From the NCBI GenBank assembly GCA_964544595.1, contig CAZJBM010000001.1, positions 175,125-239,124 of the forward strand: a stretch of DNA of 64,000 nt. Reading direction: 5' to 3'. Positions 48,735-57,498 of this stretch are shown here, piece after piece (the first letter of the stretch is position 1; each line of letters starts with the position of its first letter). The notes under the pieces were generated by a model. The model was given only the letters and a program-made list of their open reading frames with translations. It ran no database searches and was not told where the DNA came from. The translations under genes were made by a program, and so were the position numbers. Source of the stretch: JAGBWK01 sp964544595. GTDB taxonomy: Bacteria > Bacteroidota > Bacteroidia > Bacteroidales > Muribaculaceae.

Positions 48735-50918
48735 TTATCGGGTAAAGAGCAATTCGCGGTATTTGGGCAGCGGCCACATTTCGTTGTCGACCATGAGCTC
48801 AAGTTTGTCGATCGCGTAGCGTATTTCTTCCATTTTTGGCACTACGTTGTCGTGGTATGCAATTGCTTTCTCGCGTTCGGATTCGAGTTTGTTTGCGGCT
48901 TTTCTGGCGTTTCTCATCTCTTCTTCGGCTGTCTTAATTGTTGTCATCAGATTAGCCATTTTCTCGATATTCGCGAGATCAGAAGCCATCATTTTCGCAA
49001 ATTTTTCTTCAGGAAAAAGTGATTTAACTTTCACGAGGTTATCCACCAAAACTGACTGATACTTAGTAGCAACTGGTATAATATGATTTATAGCTAGATC
49101 ACCGAGCACGCGAGCCTCAATCTGGATTTTCTTAGTGTACATCTCCCATTTGACTTCGTTGCGGGCTTCAAGCTCTACTTTGGAGAGTACCCCTACCCTT
49201 GCAAACATGTCGATAGATGATTGCTTGAGGTATGCGTCGATAATCTTAGGCACGGAGGTTTCGCAGTCGAGTCCGCGACGTGCGGCTTCGGCCTTCCACT
49301 CATCGCTGTAGCCGTTGCCGTCGAAATGGATCGGTTTACATTCGATGATAAGCTCGCGTATCTGGTTGAGAATGGCTTTATTGACTTCCTCGCCAGCAGC
49401 TACGCGGGCATCAACCTTTTCCTTGAACTCATTGAGTTGGTCGGCTACGACAGCATTGAGTACAAGCAGGGCCGATGCGCAATTGGCCGACGAGCCTACG
49501 GCACGGAATTCAAAGCGGTTGCCGGTGAAAGCGAAGGGCGACGTGCGGTTGCGGTCGGTATTGTCGAGCATAATTTCAGGAATCTGCGACAAGCCGACTG
49601 AGATACCAGATTTGCCTTCGAGCTTGAGACTGTCGGGTTCAGATTTTTCGATACGGTCAAGAATCTCAGCGAGTTGCGAGCCAGTAAAGATAGATATGAT
49701 CGCAGGGGGAGCTTCATTGGCACCTAATCGATGCGCATTGGTAGCAGTTGAGATAGATGCCTTGAGGAGTGCGTTGTGGCGATATACGGCAGCCATAGCG
49801 TTGACCACAAATGTGATGAACTGCAGGTTTTGAAGCGGGGTTTTGCCGGGGCTGAAAAGAGGTGTGCCGGTGTCGGTACCAAGGCTCCAGTTGTTGTGCT
49901 TGCCTGAACCGTTAATGCCGTTGAAGGGTTTTTCGTGGAGGAGCACGTGGAAATTATGGCGGCGGGCGACTTCGTTCATCAACGACATTACGAGGAGGTT
50001 GTGGTCGTTGGCAAGGTTGGTCTCCTCGTATATCGGAGCAAGCTCAAACTGATTGGGGGCAACCTCGTTGTGACGCGTTTTGACGGGAATACCGAGTTTG
50101 TGGGCTTCAGTTTCCAAATCGAGCATGAAAGCTTCAACGCGCGAAGGAATTGCACCAAAATAGTGATCCTCAAGCTGTTGGTTTTTAGCGCTTTCGTGAC
50201 CCATAAGGGTGCGACCGGTAAGCACCAGGTCGGGACGCGCGCTGTAAAGAGCCTCGTCTACGAGGAAGTATTCCTGCTCCCAGCCGAGATACGAGTTAAC
50301 GTGCTTCACTTCGGGGTCGAAATATTGAGCAACAGCTGTGGCCGCTTTGTCAACAGCATTGAGTGCTCTTAGAAGCGGTGTCTTATAGTCAAGCGATTCG
50401 CCTGTGTAGGATATGAAAATAGTAGGGATACAAAGTGTTTTGTCGAGAATGAATGCCGGCGACGAAATATCCCAAGCCGAGTAGCCGCGGGCTTCAAAGG
50501 TGTTGCGGATGCCACCATTAGGGAAGCTCGATGCGTCGGGTTCCTGCTGCACAAGGAGCTTGCCCGAAAATTCCTCTACCACTCCCCCTTTGCCATCGTG
50601 ATCGATGAATGAGTCGTGTTTCTCAGCTGTGCCGTCAGTGAGCGGGTGAAACCAGTGGGTGTAATGGCGCGCACCGTTTTCCAGCGCCCATTTCTTCATG
50701 CCTTGGGCCACGCTGTCGGCTATTTCGCGCGAGAGGGGTTCTTTATTGTCAATAGCGTTGACAAGCGCATCATACGTTTTTTTCGGCAAGTATTCAAACA
50801 TCTTCTGGCGATTGAACACATACTTGCCATAGTAAGTTTCAGGACTTTCCTTAGGAATCTCTACAGGCACCGCTTTGCGGTCGAATGCCTCTTTTACAAC
50901 TTGGAAACGAAGTGACAT
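48735..50918 (-). CDS. glnN: Glutamine synthetase type III
   Basis: 727 residues, the long GSIII form common in Bacteroidetes. It has the N-terminal GSIII domain (YYGKYVFNRQKMFEYLP, ARHYTHWFHPLTDGTAEKHD), the catalytic domain with GWEQEYFLVDE, TRHNEVAPNQFELAPIYEE, NGSGKHNNWSLGTD and NRTSPFAFTGNRFEFRAVGS, and a helical C-terminus. It makes glutamine from glutamate, ammonium and ATP in the cytoplasm. It lies 44 bp after dapL on the same strand, near the glutamine-consuming CarA, PurF-like and GlmS genes. Confidence 0.96.
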   Translation of the reverse strand: MSLRFQVVKEAFDRKAVPVEIPKESPETYYGKYVFNRQKMFEYLPKKTYDALVNAIDNKEPLSREIADSVAQGMKKWALENGARHYTHWFHPLTDGTAEKHDSFIDHDGKGGVVEEFSGKLLVQQEPDASSFPNGGIRNTFEARGYSAWDISSPAFILDKTLCIPTIFISYTGESLDYKTPLLRALNAVDKAATAVAQYFDPEVKHVNSYLGWEQEYFLVDEALYSARPDLVLTGRTLMGHESAKNQQLEDHYFGAIPSRVEAFMLDLETEAHKLGIPVKTRHNEVAPNQFELAPIYEETNLANDHNLLVMSLMNEVARRHNFHVLLHEKPFNGINGSGKHNNWSLGTDTGTPLFSPGKTPLQNLQFITFVVNAMAAVYRHNALLKASISTATNAHRLGANEAPPAIISIFTGSQLAEILDRIEKSEPDSLKLEGKSGISVGLSQIPEIMLDNTDRNRTSPFAFTGNRFEFRAVGSSANCASALLVLNAVVADQLNEFKEKVDARVAAGEEVNKAILNQIRELIIECKPIHFDGNGYSDEWKAEAARRGLDCETSVPKIIDAYLKQSSIDMFARVGVLSKVELEARNEVKWEMYTKKIQIEARVLGDLAINHIIPVATKYQSVLVDNLVKVKSLFPEEKFAKMMASDLANIEKMANLMTTIKTAEEEMRNARKAANKLESEREKAIAYHDNVVPKMEEIRYAIDKLELMVDNEMWPLPKYRELLFTR

Positions 50919-50962
50919 CTTAAATGTTTTTTAATGAAAAAATATGATGTTTTTAATTTGAT

Positions 50963-52168
50963 TCAAAATGGATTATCAATCAAGCGCTTTATCGCTTTTT
51001 GGGTGTTTTCGAGCGTGTTGAAAGCTGTGAGCCTTATGTAGCCTTCGCCCGCGTCGCCGAAGCCTACGCCGGGCGTCACTACTATGTGATAGTCATTTAG
51101 TAGTTTGTCGAAGAAACTCCATGAATTATATCCATCCGGGACAGCTGCCCATACGTATGGTGAGTCTTTGCCTCCATATACCTTCAATCCGGCTTCCTCA
51201 AGGCCGTCGCGGAGCGTGCGGGCGTTGTTGAGATAGTAGTCGATTGTAGCTTTTACCTGTTGCCTGCCCTCGGGAGAATAAGTTGCTTCGGCCGCGCGTT
51301 GCGAAAGATAGCTCGCTCCATTGAATTTTGTGGTCTGGCGGCGATTCCATAGCTTATTCAGCTGAATCTTGTTGCCATACTCGTCAATGCCGTAGAGCGC
51401 ATCAGGAACAACCGTATATGCGCATCTCAACCCGGTAAATCCGGCAGTCTTGGAAAAGCTTCTGAATTCGATCGCTACCTCTTTTGCCCCTTCGATTTCG
51501 TATATTGAGTGAGGCACATCCGGGCTGGTTATAAAAGCCTCGTAAGCCGAATCAAACAATATAATCGAGCCGTTTTCTTTGGCGTAATCCACCCATTTTT
51601 TCAATTGGCTTGCGTTGAGAGCCGTCCCTGTCGGGTTGTTTGGATAACAAAGGTAAATTATATCGGCTTTCTTGGTTGGGAAAGGAGGTACAAACCCATT
51701 TCCGGCAGTGCATGGGAGTAACTCGATGTCAAGTTTGCGTCCGGCCATTATGTTGGTATCGAAATACACAGGGTAGACCGGATCGGTCAAGGCGACGGTA
51801 TTGCCAACGGCAAGTATGTCGCCTATATTTCCGACATCTGATTTAGCGCCATCGCTAACGAAAATTTCTTCCGGCGAGATATCGATGCCGCGGTCTCGAT
51901 AGTCAAATCGCGATATTTTGTCGCGGAGAAAACTATAGCCTTGCTCAGGCCCATATCCTTTGAAGGTCGATGAATCGGCCTGTTCGTCTACAGCTTTATG
52001 CAAAGCGTCGATCACAGCTTGACAAAGAGGGCGAGTGACATCGCCGATGCCCATACGTATTATTTCAGCCGCGGGGTGGTTGTGTTGAAATTCGCTTACT
52101 TTGCGCGCGATCTCGCTGAAGAGATAGCTCTGCTTAAGATTCAGGTAATTATCGTTTATCCTACCCAT
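50963..52168 (-). CDS. dapL: LL-diaminopimelate aminotransferase
   Basis: 401 residues, class I/II aminotransferase. The N-terminal LNLKQSYLFSEIARKV and IIRMGIGDVTRPL are characteristic of DapL. The PLP lysine lies in FRSFSKTAGFTGLRC, and YPNNPTGTALN and SDGAKSDVGNI are conserved. It converts tetrahydrodipicolinate directly to LL-DAP, bypassing the acylated steps of lysine/peptidoglycan synthesis. It starts 9 bp after dapF, whose product is the next enzyme. Confidence 0.95.
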   Translation of the reverse strand: MGRINDNYLNLKQSYLFSEIARKVSEFQHNHPAAEIIRMGIGDVTRPLCQAVIDALHKAVDEQADSSTFKGYGPEQGYSFLRDKISRFDYRDRGIDISPEEIFVSDGAKSDVGNIGDILAVGNTVALTDPVYPVYFDTNIMAGRKLDIELLPCTAGNGFVPPFPTKKADIIYLCYPNNPTGTALNASQLKKWVDYAKENGSIILFDSAYEAFITSPDVPHSIYEIEGAKEVAIEFRSFSKTAGFTGLRCAYTVVPDALYGIDEYGNKIQLNKLWNRRQTTKFNGASYLSQRAAEATYSPEGRQQVKATIDYYLNNARTLRDGLEEAGLKVYGGKDSPYVWAAVPDGYNSWSFFDKLLNDYHIVVTPGVGFGDAGEGYIRLTAFNTLENTQKAIKRLIDNPF

Positions 52169-52177
52169 ACTTTCTCG

Positions 52178-53056
52178 TTATTTTTTGCGCCTGTAAGTCG
52201 CATTGTAAACTTCCTCTGCCGGTCCTGTCATCAATACGTGAAGATCGCTCGGATTAACAGAGATACTCAAGTCTCCCCCTTTGAGCTTAACGTTCACAGT
52301 CGAGCCGTCAACACCGAGTCGGCCTGTCTTTTCTAAGAAAGCTACGGCCGAGGCGCATGCGCCTGTGCCGCATGCCATAGTCTCGCCCGACCCTCGCTCC
52401 CAAACTCTCATTTTTATAGTTAAAGGGTCAATCACGTTAATGAACTCGATGTTAGCGCGGTCGGGCCAAATCGGGTGGTTCTCCAGCTCCGGGCCGATTG
52501 AGGCCAAATCGAGATTGTCGATGTTGTTGTCTATGAAAATCACGCCATGAGGATTGCCCATTGACACGGCAGTCAGCAAGCACTCCCCTATCGATGTCAT
52601 AATCGGTTGATCGATAAAGCTCCTGAGCTCAGTGCTATTTGCTTGCGCATAAACTTGACGCTCGAAATCTGGCGCACCCATGTCGACCGTCACTTCACAT
52701 ACCGTATCAGTATCCTTATTGATGGTCAGGTTTAAATGTTTAACGCCCGAATTAGTCTCGAGCGTTAAGGTAGTTTTAGTGGTGAGGTGATGGTCGTAGA
52801 CATATTTGCCAACGCATCGCGAGCCGTTTCCGCACATTTTGGCTTCAGAGCCGTCGGCGTTGAATATCCGCATTCTGAAATCGGCTATTTCTGAGGGGAG
52901 AATCAGGATTATTCCGTCGGACCCGACCGAAGAGTGCCGCGGACTCATTTCCCTCGATAATTCCTCGATTCGCTCGGGGGGGCGGCAGGCTGTGCAATCG
53001 ATGTAAATGTAATCGTTGCCTAAGCCATGCATCTTTGTGAAATTTATTAAATCCAT
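52178..53056 (-). CDS. dapF: Diaminopimelate epimerase
   Basis: 292 residues. It has both catalytic cysteines: one in KMCGNGSRCVGKY and one in GSGETMACGTGACASAVA. The N-terminus is FTKMHGLGNDYIYID. It converts LL-DAP from DapL to meso-DAP. Start ATG 53056 matches the family and lies about 12 bp after the predicted transcript start. First gene of the dapF-dapL-glutamine synthetase unit. Confidence 0.96.
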   Translation of the reverse strand: MDLINFTKMHGLGNDYIYIDCTACRPPERIEELSREMSPRHSSVGSDGIILILPSEIADFRMRIFNADGSEAKMCGNGSRCVGKYVYDHHLTTKTTLTLETNSGVKHLNLTINKDTDTVCEVTVDMGAPDFERQVYAQANSTELRSFIDQPIMTSIGECLLTAVSMGNPHGVIFIDNNIDNLDLASIGPELENHPIWPDRANIEFINVIDPLTIKMRVWERGSGETMACGTGACASAVAFLEKTGRLGVDGSTVNVKLKGGDLSISVNPSDLHVLMTGPAEEVYNATYRRKK

Positions 53057-53072
53057 TTGCGATTTTACAAGG

Positions 53073-53095
53073 CAAAGTTATGATAATTTGACCAA
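53073..53095 (-). promoter_or_regulatory. Promoter of dapF
   Basis: On minus: TAACTTTG (53073-53080), a full -7 consensus, 16 bp before the ATG. The TTG is at a 12 bp spacer (53093-53095); the 20 bp position is TTT. Confidence 0.5.
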
Positions 53096-53134
53096 AAAAT
53101 AAAATCTTTTAACCAATTTTTGACGTAAAAAATA

Positions 53135-56100
53135 CTACTTATACTCATCCCAGCTACGCACTTCGAGGTCGTCGGGACTCATCTCGCAGAATGACTGGAT
53201 GAACGCCGATGCCAATCGGGCATTGGTAATCAGCGGAATATTAAGGTCAATCGAAGCTCTGCGTATTTTATAACCGTTGGTTAGCTCCTTCGGAGTCAGG
53301 TCTTTAGGAATATTAACCACCATATCTATCACGCCGTCATGCAAGAGTTCGAGCGCTTGGGGTGTTCCCTGCTCGCTCGGCCAGTATACGCGTGTATTTT
53401 CCACTCCATTCTCAGCAAGGAATCGACTTGTGCCGCCGGTGGCATACAGCTCATAGCCTTTATCTTTAAGTTGTCGAGCGGCTTCAAGCATGGCAACCTT
53501 TTGTTTCGGTCCGCCAGAAGAAATCAAAACCGACTTTTCGGGAATACGATAGCCTACTGAAAGCATCGATTTTAGCAATGCGCAGCTTGTGTCCTCACCC
53601 AAGCAGCCTACCTCGCCGGTCGAAGCCATGTCGACGCCCAATATCGGGTCGGCATTCTGGAGGCGGTTGAAAGAGAATTGGCTTGCCTTAATGCCGACAT
53701 AGTCAAAGTCAAAAAGACTTTTACCGGGTTTCTCTACCGGGACTCCGAGCATTATTTTCGTTGCCAGCTCTATGAAGTTGATTTTTAATACTTTGCTGAC
53801 GAATGGGAAACTACGCGACGCGCGTAGATTACATTCTATAACTTTAATGTCGTTGTCGCGGGCGAGAAATTGAATGTTGAAAGGCCCATGAATATTAAGC
53901 TCTTTCGCTATTTTGCCGGAGATTTTCTTGATTTTCCTAACCGTTTCGACATACAACTTTTGGGCCGGGAACTGGATTGTGGCATCGCCCGAGTGGACGC
54001 CCGCAAACTCGATATGCTCGCTTATGGCGTATGCTATAATCTCACCATTGCGAGCCACCGCATCCATCTCAACCTCCTTAGCTCCTTGCATGAATTTGCT
54101 TATAACTACCGGGTGCTTCTTCGACACGTTGGCGGCGAGACGCAGGAATCGTTCGAGTTCGTCAGCGTTGGAGCATACATTCATCGCGGCTCCCGACAGT
54201 ACATATGAAGGACGCACCAAAACCGGGAAACCAACTTCGTCGACAAATTTATCAACATCCTCCTTCGATGTCAATGCGCTCCAGCGGGGTTGATCGACGC
54301 CAATGCGTCCGAGCATGGCCGAAAATTTCTCTCTATCTTCAGCATTGTCGATATCGCGGGCCGATGTGCCGAGTATGGGCACGTTCTGAGAATCGAGTCG
54401 CATCGCGAGATTGTTGGGTATCTGACCTCCCGTTGATACAACCACTCCTTTCGGGTTTTCAAACTCAAGAATGTCCATGACGCGTTCAAACGAAAGCTCG
54501 TCGAAGTAAAGTCGGTCGCACATGTCGTAATCGGTTGACACTGTCTCTGGATTATAATTAATCATGACCGACTGAAATCCTTGCTCGCGAATGGTTTTGA
54601 GTGCCTGAACGCCACACCAGTCGAACTCTACCGATGAGCCGATACGGTAAGCACCAGAGCCGAGCACAACGATAGATGGAGGTATCGGCGAGATGGTAAT
54701 GTCGTTTTCGGTAGCAGAATATGTAAGATAGAGGTAATTGGTCTGTGCGGGATATTCGGCGGCAAGCGTGTCAATCTGTTTAACGAATGGCACTATTCCT
54801 GATTGGATACGCCGTTCTCTCACTATCCGCTGCGCTTCTTCTATCTCCATTCTTTCTTCAAGGCCGAGGGCGCGGGCAATCTGAAAATCGCTGAATCCCT
54901 GTTTTTTTGCTTTGAGCAATTGATCGGCAGATACCTGGTCTAATCCGCCTACTTGTTTCAGCTCCAAGTATGTATCAACGATATGGCGAAGTTTATGCAG
55001 AAACCAAAGGTCGATTTTCGTAAGGTTATGTATATCATCTACGGTATATCCGTTAAGCATCGCTTTGGAGATGACAAAGATGCGATTGTCGGTAGGTGCT
55101 TTAAGAGCCTTATCTATATCGTTGATGCGCAGCTCTTTATTGCCGACGAAACCGTGCATCCCTTGTCCTATCATTCTAAGGCCTTTCTGTATAGCTTCTT
55201 CAAAAGTGCGTCCAATGGCCATCACCTCACCTACCGATTTCATTGATGAGCCGAGGTCGCGGTCGACTCCGTGAAATTTACCTAAGTCCCAGCGGGGAAT
55301 TTTGCATACAACGTAGTCGAGAGCTGGCTCAAAAAAGGCCGAAGTTGTACCGGTCACCGAGTTTTTCAGTTCAAAAAGCCCATATCCGAGACCGAGTTTT
55401 GCGGCTACGAAAGCTAATGGGTAGCCAGTCGCTTTCGAAGCGAGAGCCGACGAGCGGCTCAGGCGGGCATTAACCTCGATTACGCGGTAGTCTTCCGAAT
55501 CGGGGTCGAGAGCATACTGCACATTACATTCCCCGACGATACCGACATGGCGAGCTATCTTGATGCTTAGGGCGCGGAGTTTGTGATACTCTGAGTTAGT
55601 GAGCGTCTGCGACGGGGCGACGACAATACTTTCTCCCGTATGGATACCGAGTGGGTCGAAATTCTCCATGTTGCAGACGGTGATGCAATTATCATACTTG
55701 TCGCGCACCACCTCGTATTCAATTTCCTTCCATCCTTTAAGACTCTTCTCCACAAGCACTTGCGGAGAAAACGAGAATGCCTTTTCCGCGAGCGTATTTA
55801 GTTGCTCCTCATTGTCACAGAACCCAGAGCCCAGTCCTCCTAAAGCGAAGGCCGCGCGTAATATGACGGGATAGCCAAGGTCAGAAGCCGCTTTGCGAGC
55901 TTCCTCTATATTATCGCAAGCGTGGCTTTTGATGGTGTTAACATTGATTTCGTTTAGTTTCTTTACGAATATGTCGCGGTCTTCGGTGTCGATAATCGAC
56001 TGCACCGGGGTGCCGACCACGCTTACGCCATACTTATCGAATATGCCCTTTTTGAATAGCTCGACGCCGCAATTCAATGCCGTTTGTCCGCCGAAAGCGA

Positions 56101-56359
56101 GGAGAATGCCCTGAGGCCGCTCTTTTTCTATTACTCTTTCAACGAAATATGAGGTGACGGGTAGAAAATATATCTTGTCGGCCGACCCTTCGCTCGTCTG
56201 CACGGTAGCGATATTAGGGTTAATCAGCACGGTCTCGATGCCTTCTTCCTTGAGCGCTTTGAGTGCTTGAGCTCCAGAGTAGTCAAATTCTCCGGCCTCA
56301 CCGATTTTCAGTGCTCCAGATCCTAAAAGCAGTACCTTTTTCAATTTATTTTGATTCAT
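53135..56359 (-). CDS. carB: Carbamoyl-phosphate synthase large subunit
   Basis: 1074 residues, full length. Two ATP-grasp halves: VLLLGSGALKIGEAGEFDYS, then EYEVVRDKYDNCITVCNMEN and VIEVNARLSRSSALASKATG in the first; IVVLGSGAYRIGSSVEFDWC and VIECNLRASRSFPFVSK in the second. An MGS-like allosteric domain closes the protein (ELYATGGTSRFL). It makes carbamoyl phosphate for pyrimidines and arginine, using ammonia from CarA. Lies 62 bp after carA. Confidence 0.97.
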   Translation of the reverse strand: MNQNKLKKVLLLGSGALKIGEAGEFDYSGAQALKALKEEGIETVLINPNIATVQTSEGSADKIYFLPVTSYFVERVIEKERPQGILLAFGGQTALNCGVELFKKGIFDKYGVSVVGTPVQSIIDTEDRDIFVKKLNEINVNTIKSHACDNIEEARKAASDLGYPVILRAAFALGGLGSGFCDNEEQLNTLAEKAFSFSPQVLVEKSLKGWKEIEYEVVRDKYDNCITVCNMENFDPLGIHTGESIVVAPSQTLTNSEYHKLRALSIKIARHVGIVGECNVQYALDPDSEDYRVIEVNARLSRSSALASKATGYPLAFVAAKLGLGYGLFELKNSVTGTTSAFFEPALDYVVCKIPRWDLGKFHGVDRDLGSSMKSVGEVMAIGRTFEEAIQKGLRMIGQGMHGFVGNKELRINDIDKALKAPTDNRIFVISKAMLNGYTVDDIHNLTKIDLWFLHKLRHIVDTYLELKQVGGLDQVSADQLLKAKKQGFSDFQIARALGLEERMEIEEAQRIVRERRIQSGIVPFVKQIDTLAAEYPAQTNYLYLTYSATENDITISPIPPSIVVLGSGAYRIGSSVEFDWCGVQALKTIREQGFQSVMINYNPETVSTDYDMCDRLYFDELSFERVMDILEFENPKGVVVSTGGQIPNNLAMRLDSQNVPILGTSARDIDNAEDREKFSAMLGRIGVDQPRWSALTSKEDVDKFVDEVGFPVLVRPSYVLSGAAMNVCSNADELERFLRLAANVSKKHPVVISKFMQGAKEVEMDAVARNGEIIAYAISEHIEFAGVHSGDATIQFPAQKLYVETVRKIKKISGKIAKELNIHGPFNIQFLARDNDIKVIECNLRASRSFPFVSKVLKINFIELATKIMLGVPVEKPGKSLFDFDYVGIKASQFSFNRLQNADPILGVDMASTGEVGCLGEDTSCALLKSMLSVGYRIPEKSVLISSGGPKQKVAMLEAARQLKDKGYELYATGGTSRFLAENGVENTRVYWPSEQGTPQALELLHDGVIDMVVNIPKDLTPKELTNGYKIRRASIDLNIPLITNARLASAFIQSFCEMSPDDLEVRSWDEYK

Positions 56360-56421
56360 AAATAAGTCAACGTGATTTAGATAATTAATCAGGATTTTAA
56401 TCGGCTTTAGAGCGACTTGGC

Positions 56422-57498
56422 TCAGAGGGTCTTGACAAAGTCGTCGAACATAAAATCCGTATCAACAGGCCCGCTGCACGCTTCAGGGTGAAATTGCGCG
56501 CTCATCCAGGGATTGCTCTTGTGACGGATACCTTCATTAGTCCCGTCGTTGAGATTGATGAACAATGGCTCCCAGTCGGTTGGAATCGAGTCGTTATCTA
56601 CAGCGAAACCATGGTTCTGGCTGGTGATAAAGCAGCGGTTCGTACCCGCCATCCTTACAGGCTGATTATGGCCGCGATGGCCATACTTCAATTTAATGAT
56701 AGAAGCTCCGGCAGCTTTAGCCAAAAGCTGGTTTCCCATACATATTCCCATACATGGGCGAGTATTCGGGTTGTTGAGAAACTTACGTATATTCTCCACG
56801 GTCGCCTGGCATGTTTCGGGGTTTCCCGGGCCGTTTGCGAGGAAAAGTCCGTCGAATTCCAGAGTGTTGAAGTCGTAATCCCAAGGAACTCTGATCACTT
56901 CAACACCTCTTGAAATTAAGCTGCGGATTATATTATGCTTCACTCCGCAATCAACCAGTACTACCCTTTTAGGAGCGCCTTCGTTGTATCTGATAATCTC
57001 TTTGCACGATACTTGCTCCACGAAGTTGACTGTCGCGTAATCTTCCTCATTGCAAATTTCAGAGTCGTCGTCGAATACGATTTTGGCTTTCATCACGCCG
57101 TTTTTGCGAAGGAGTTTAGTGAGCGCGCGGGTGTCAACCCCGGTGATTCCCGGAATACCTTCATCCTGGAGCCACTGCGAGAGTGAACGCTTGCCGTTCC
57201 AGTGGGAATACTCCTCAGAGTAATCGCTCACAATTATCGCGCGAGGGTGAATACGCTCGCTCTCCATGAATTTGCCTAAACCGGTAGGCGTCATCTCGGT
57301 CGAAGGCACGCCGTAGTTGCCGATCAGAGGGTAAGTGAAGGTAAGAATCTGTCCGGCATACGACGGGTCGGTGAGACTTTCAGGATAGCCGACCATGGCT
57401 GTATTGAATACTATTTCTCCGGCTACGGCTTTCTTAGCCCCGAATGATTTACCTCTGATGCGCGTGCCATCGCTCAGCACTATCGTAGCGTTAGTCAT
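56422..57498 (-). CDS. carA: Carbamoyl-phosphate synthase small subunit
   Basis: 358 residues. The N-terminal CarA domain (VLSDGTRIRGKSFGAKKAVAG) is followed by a class I glutamine amidotransferase domain: GLFLANGPGNPETC, PCMGICMGNQLLAKAAG with the nucleophilic Cys, and a C-terminal FHPEACSGP His/Glu pair. It supplies ammonia to CarB. The start overlaps the end of the PurF-like gene by 8 bp. Confidence 0.96.
   Translation of the reverse strand: MTNATIVLSDGTRIRGKSFGAKKAVAGEIVFNTAMVGYPESLTDPSYAGQILTFTYPLIGNYGVPSTEMTPTGLGKFMESERIHPRAIIVSDYSEEYSHWNGKRSLSQWLQDEGIPGITGVDTRALTKLLRKNGVMKAKIVFDDDSEICNEEDYATVNFVEQVSCKEIIRYNEGAPKRVVLVDCGVKHNIIRSLISRGVEVIRVPWDYDFNTLEFDGLFLANGPGNPETCQATVENIRKFLNNPNTRPCMGICMGNQLLAKAAGASIIKLKYGHRGHNQPVRMAGTNRCFITSQNHGFAVDNDSIPTDWEPLFINLNDGTNEGIRHKSNPWMSAQFHPEACSGPVDTDFMFDDFVKTL

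Noticed and set aside
49039..49050. DnaA-box-like TTATCCACC
   Set aside because: Single copy inside the glutamine synthetase coding sequence; no cluster and no origin genes nearby.
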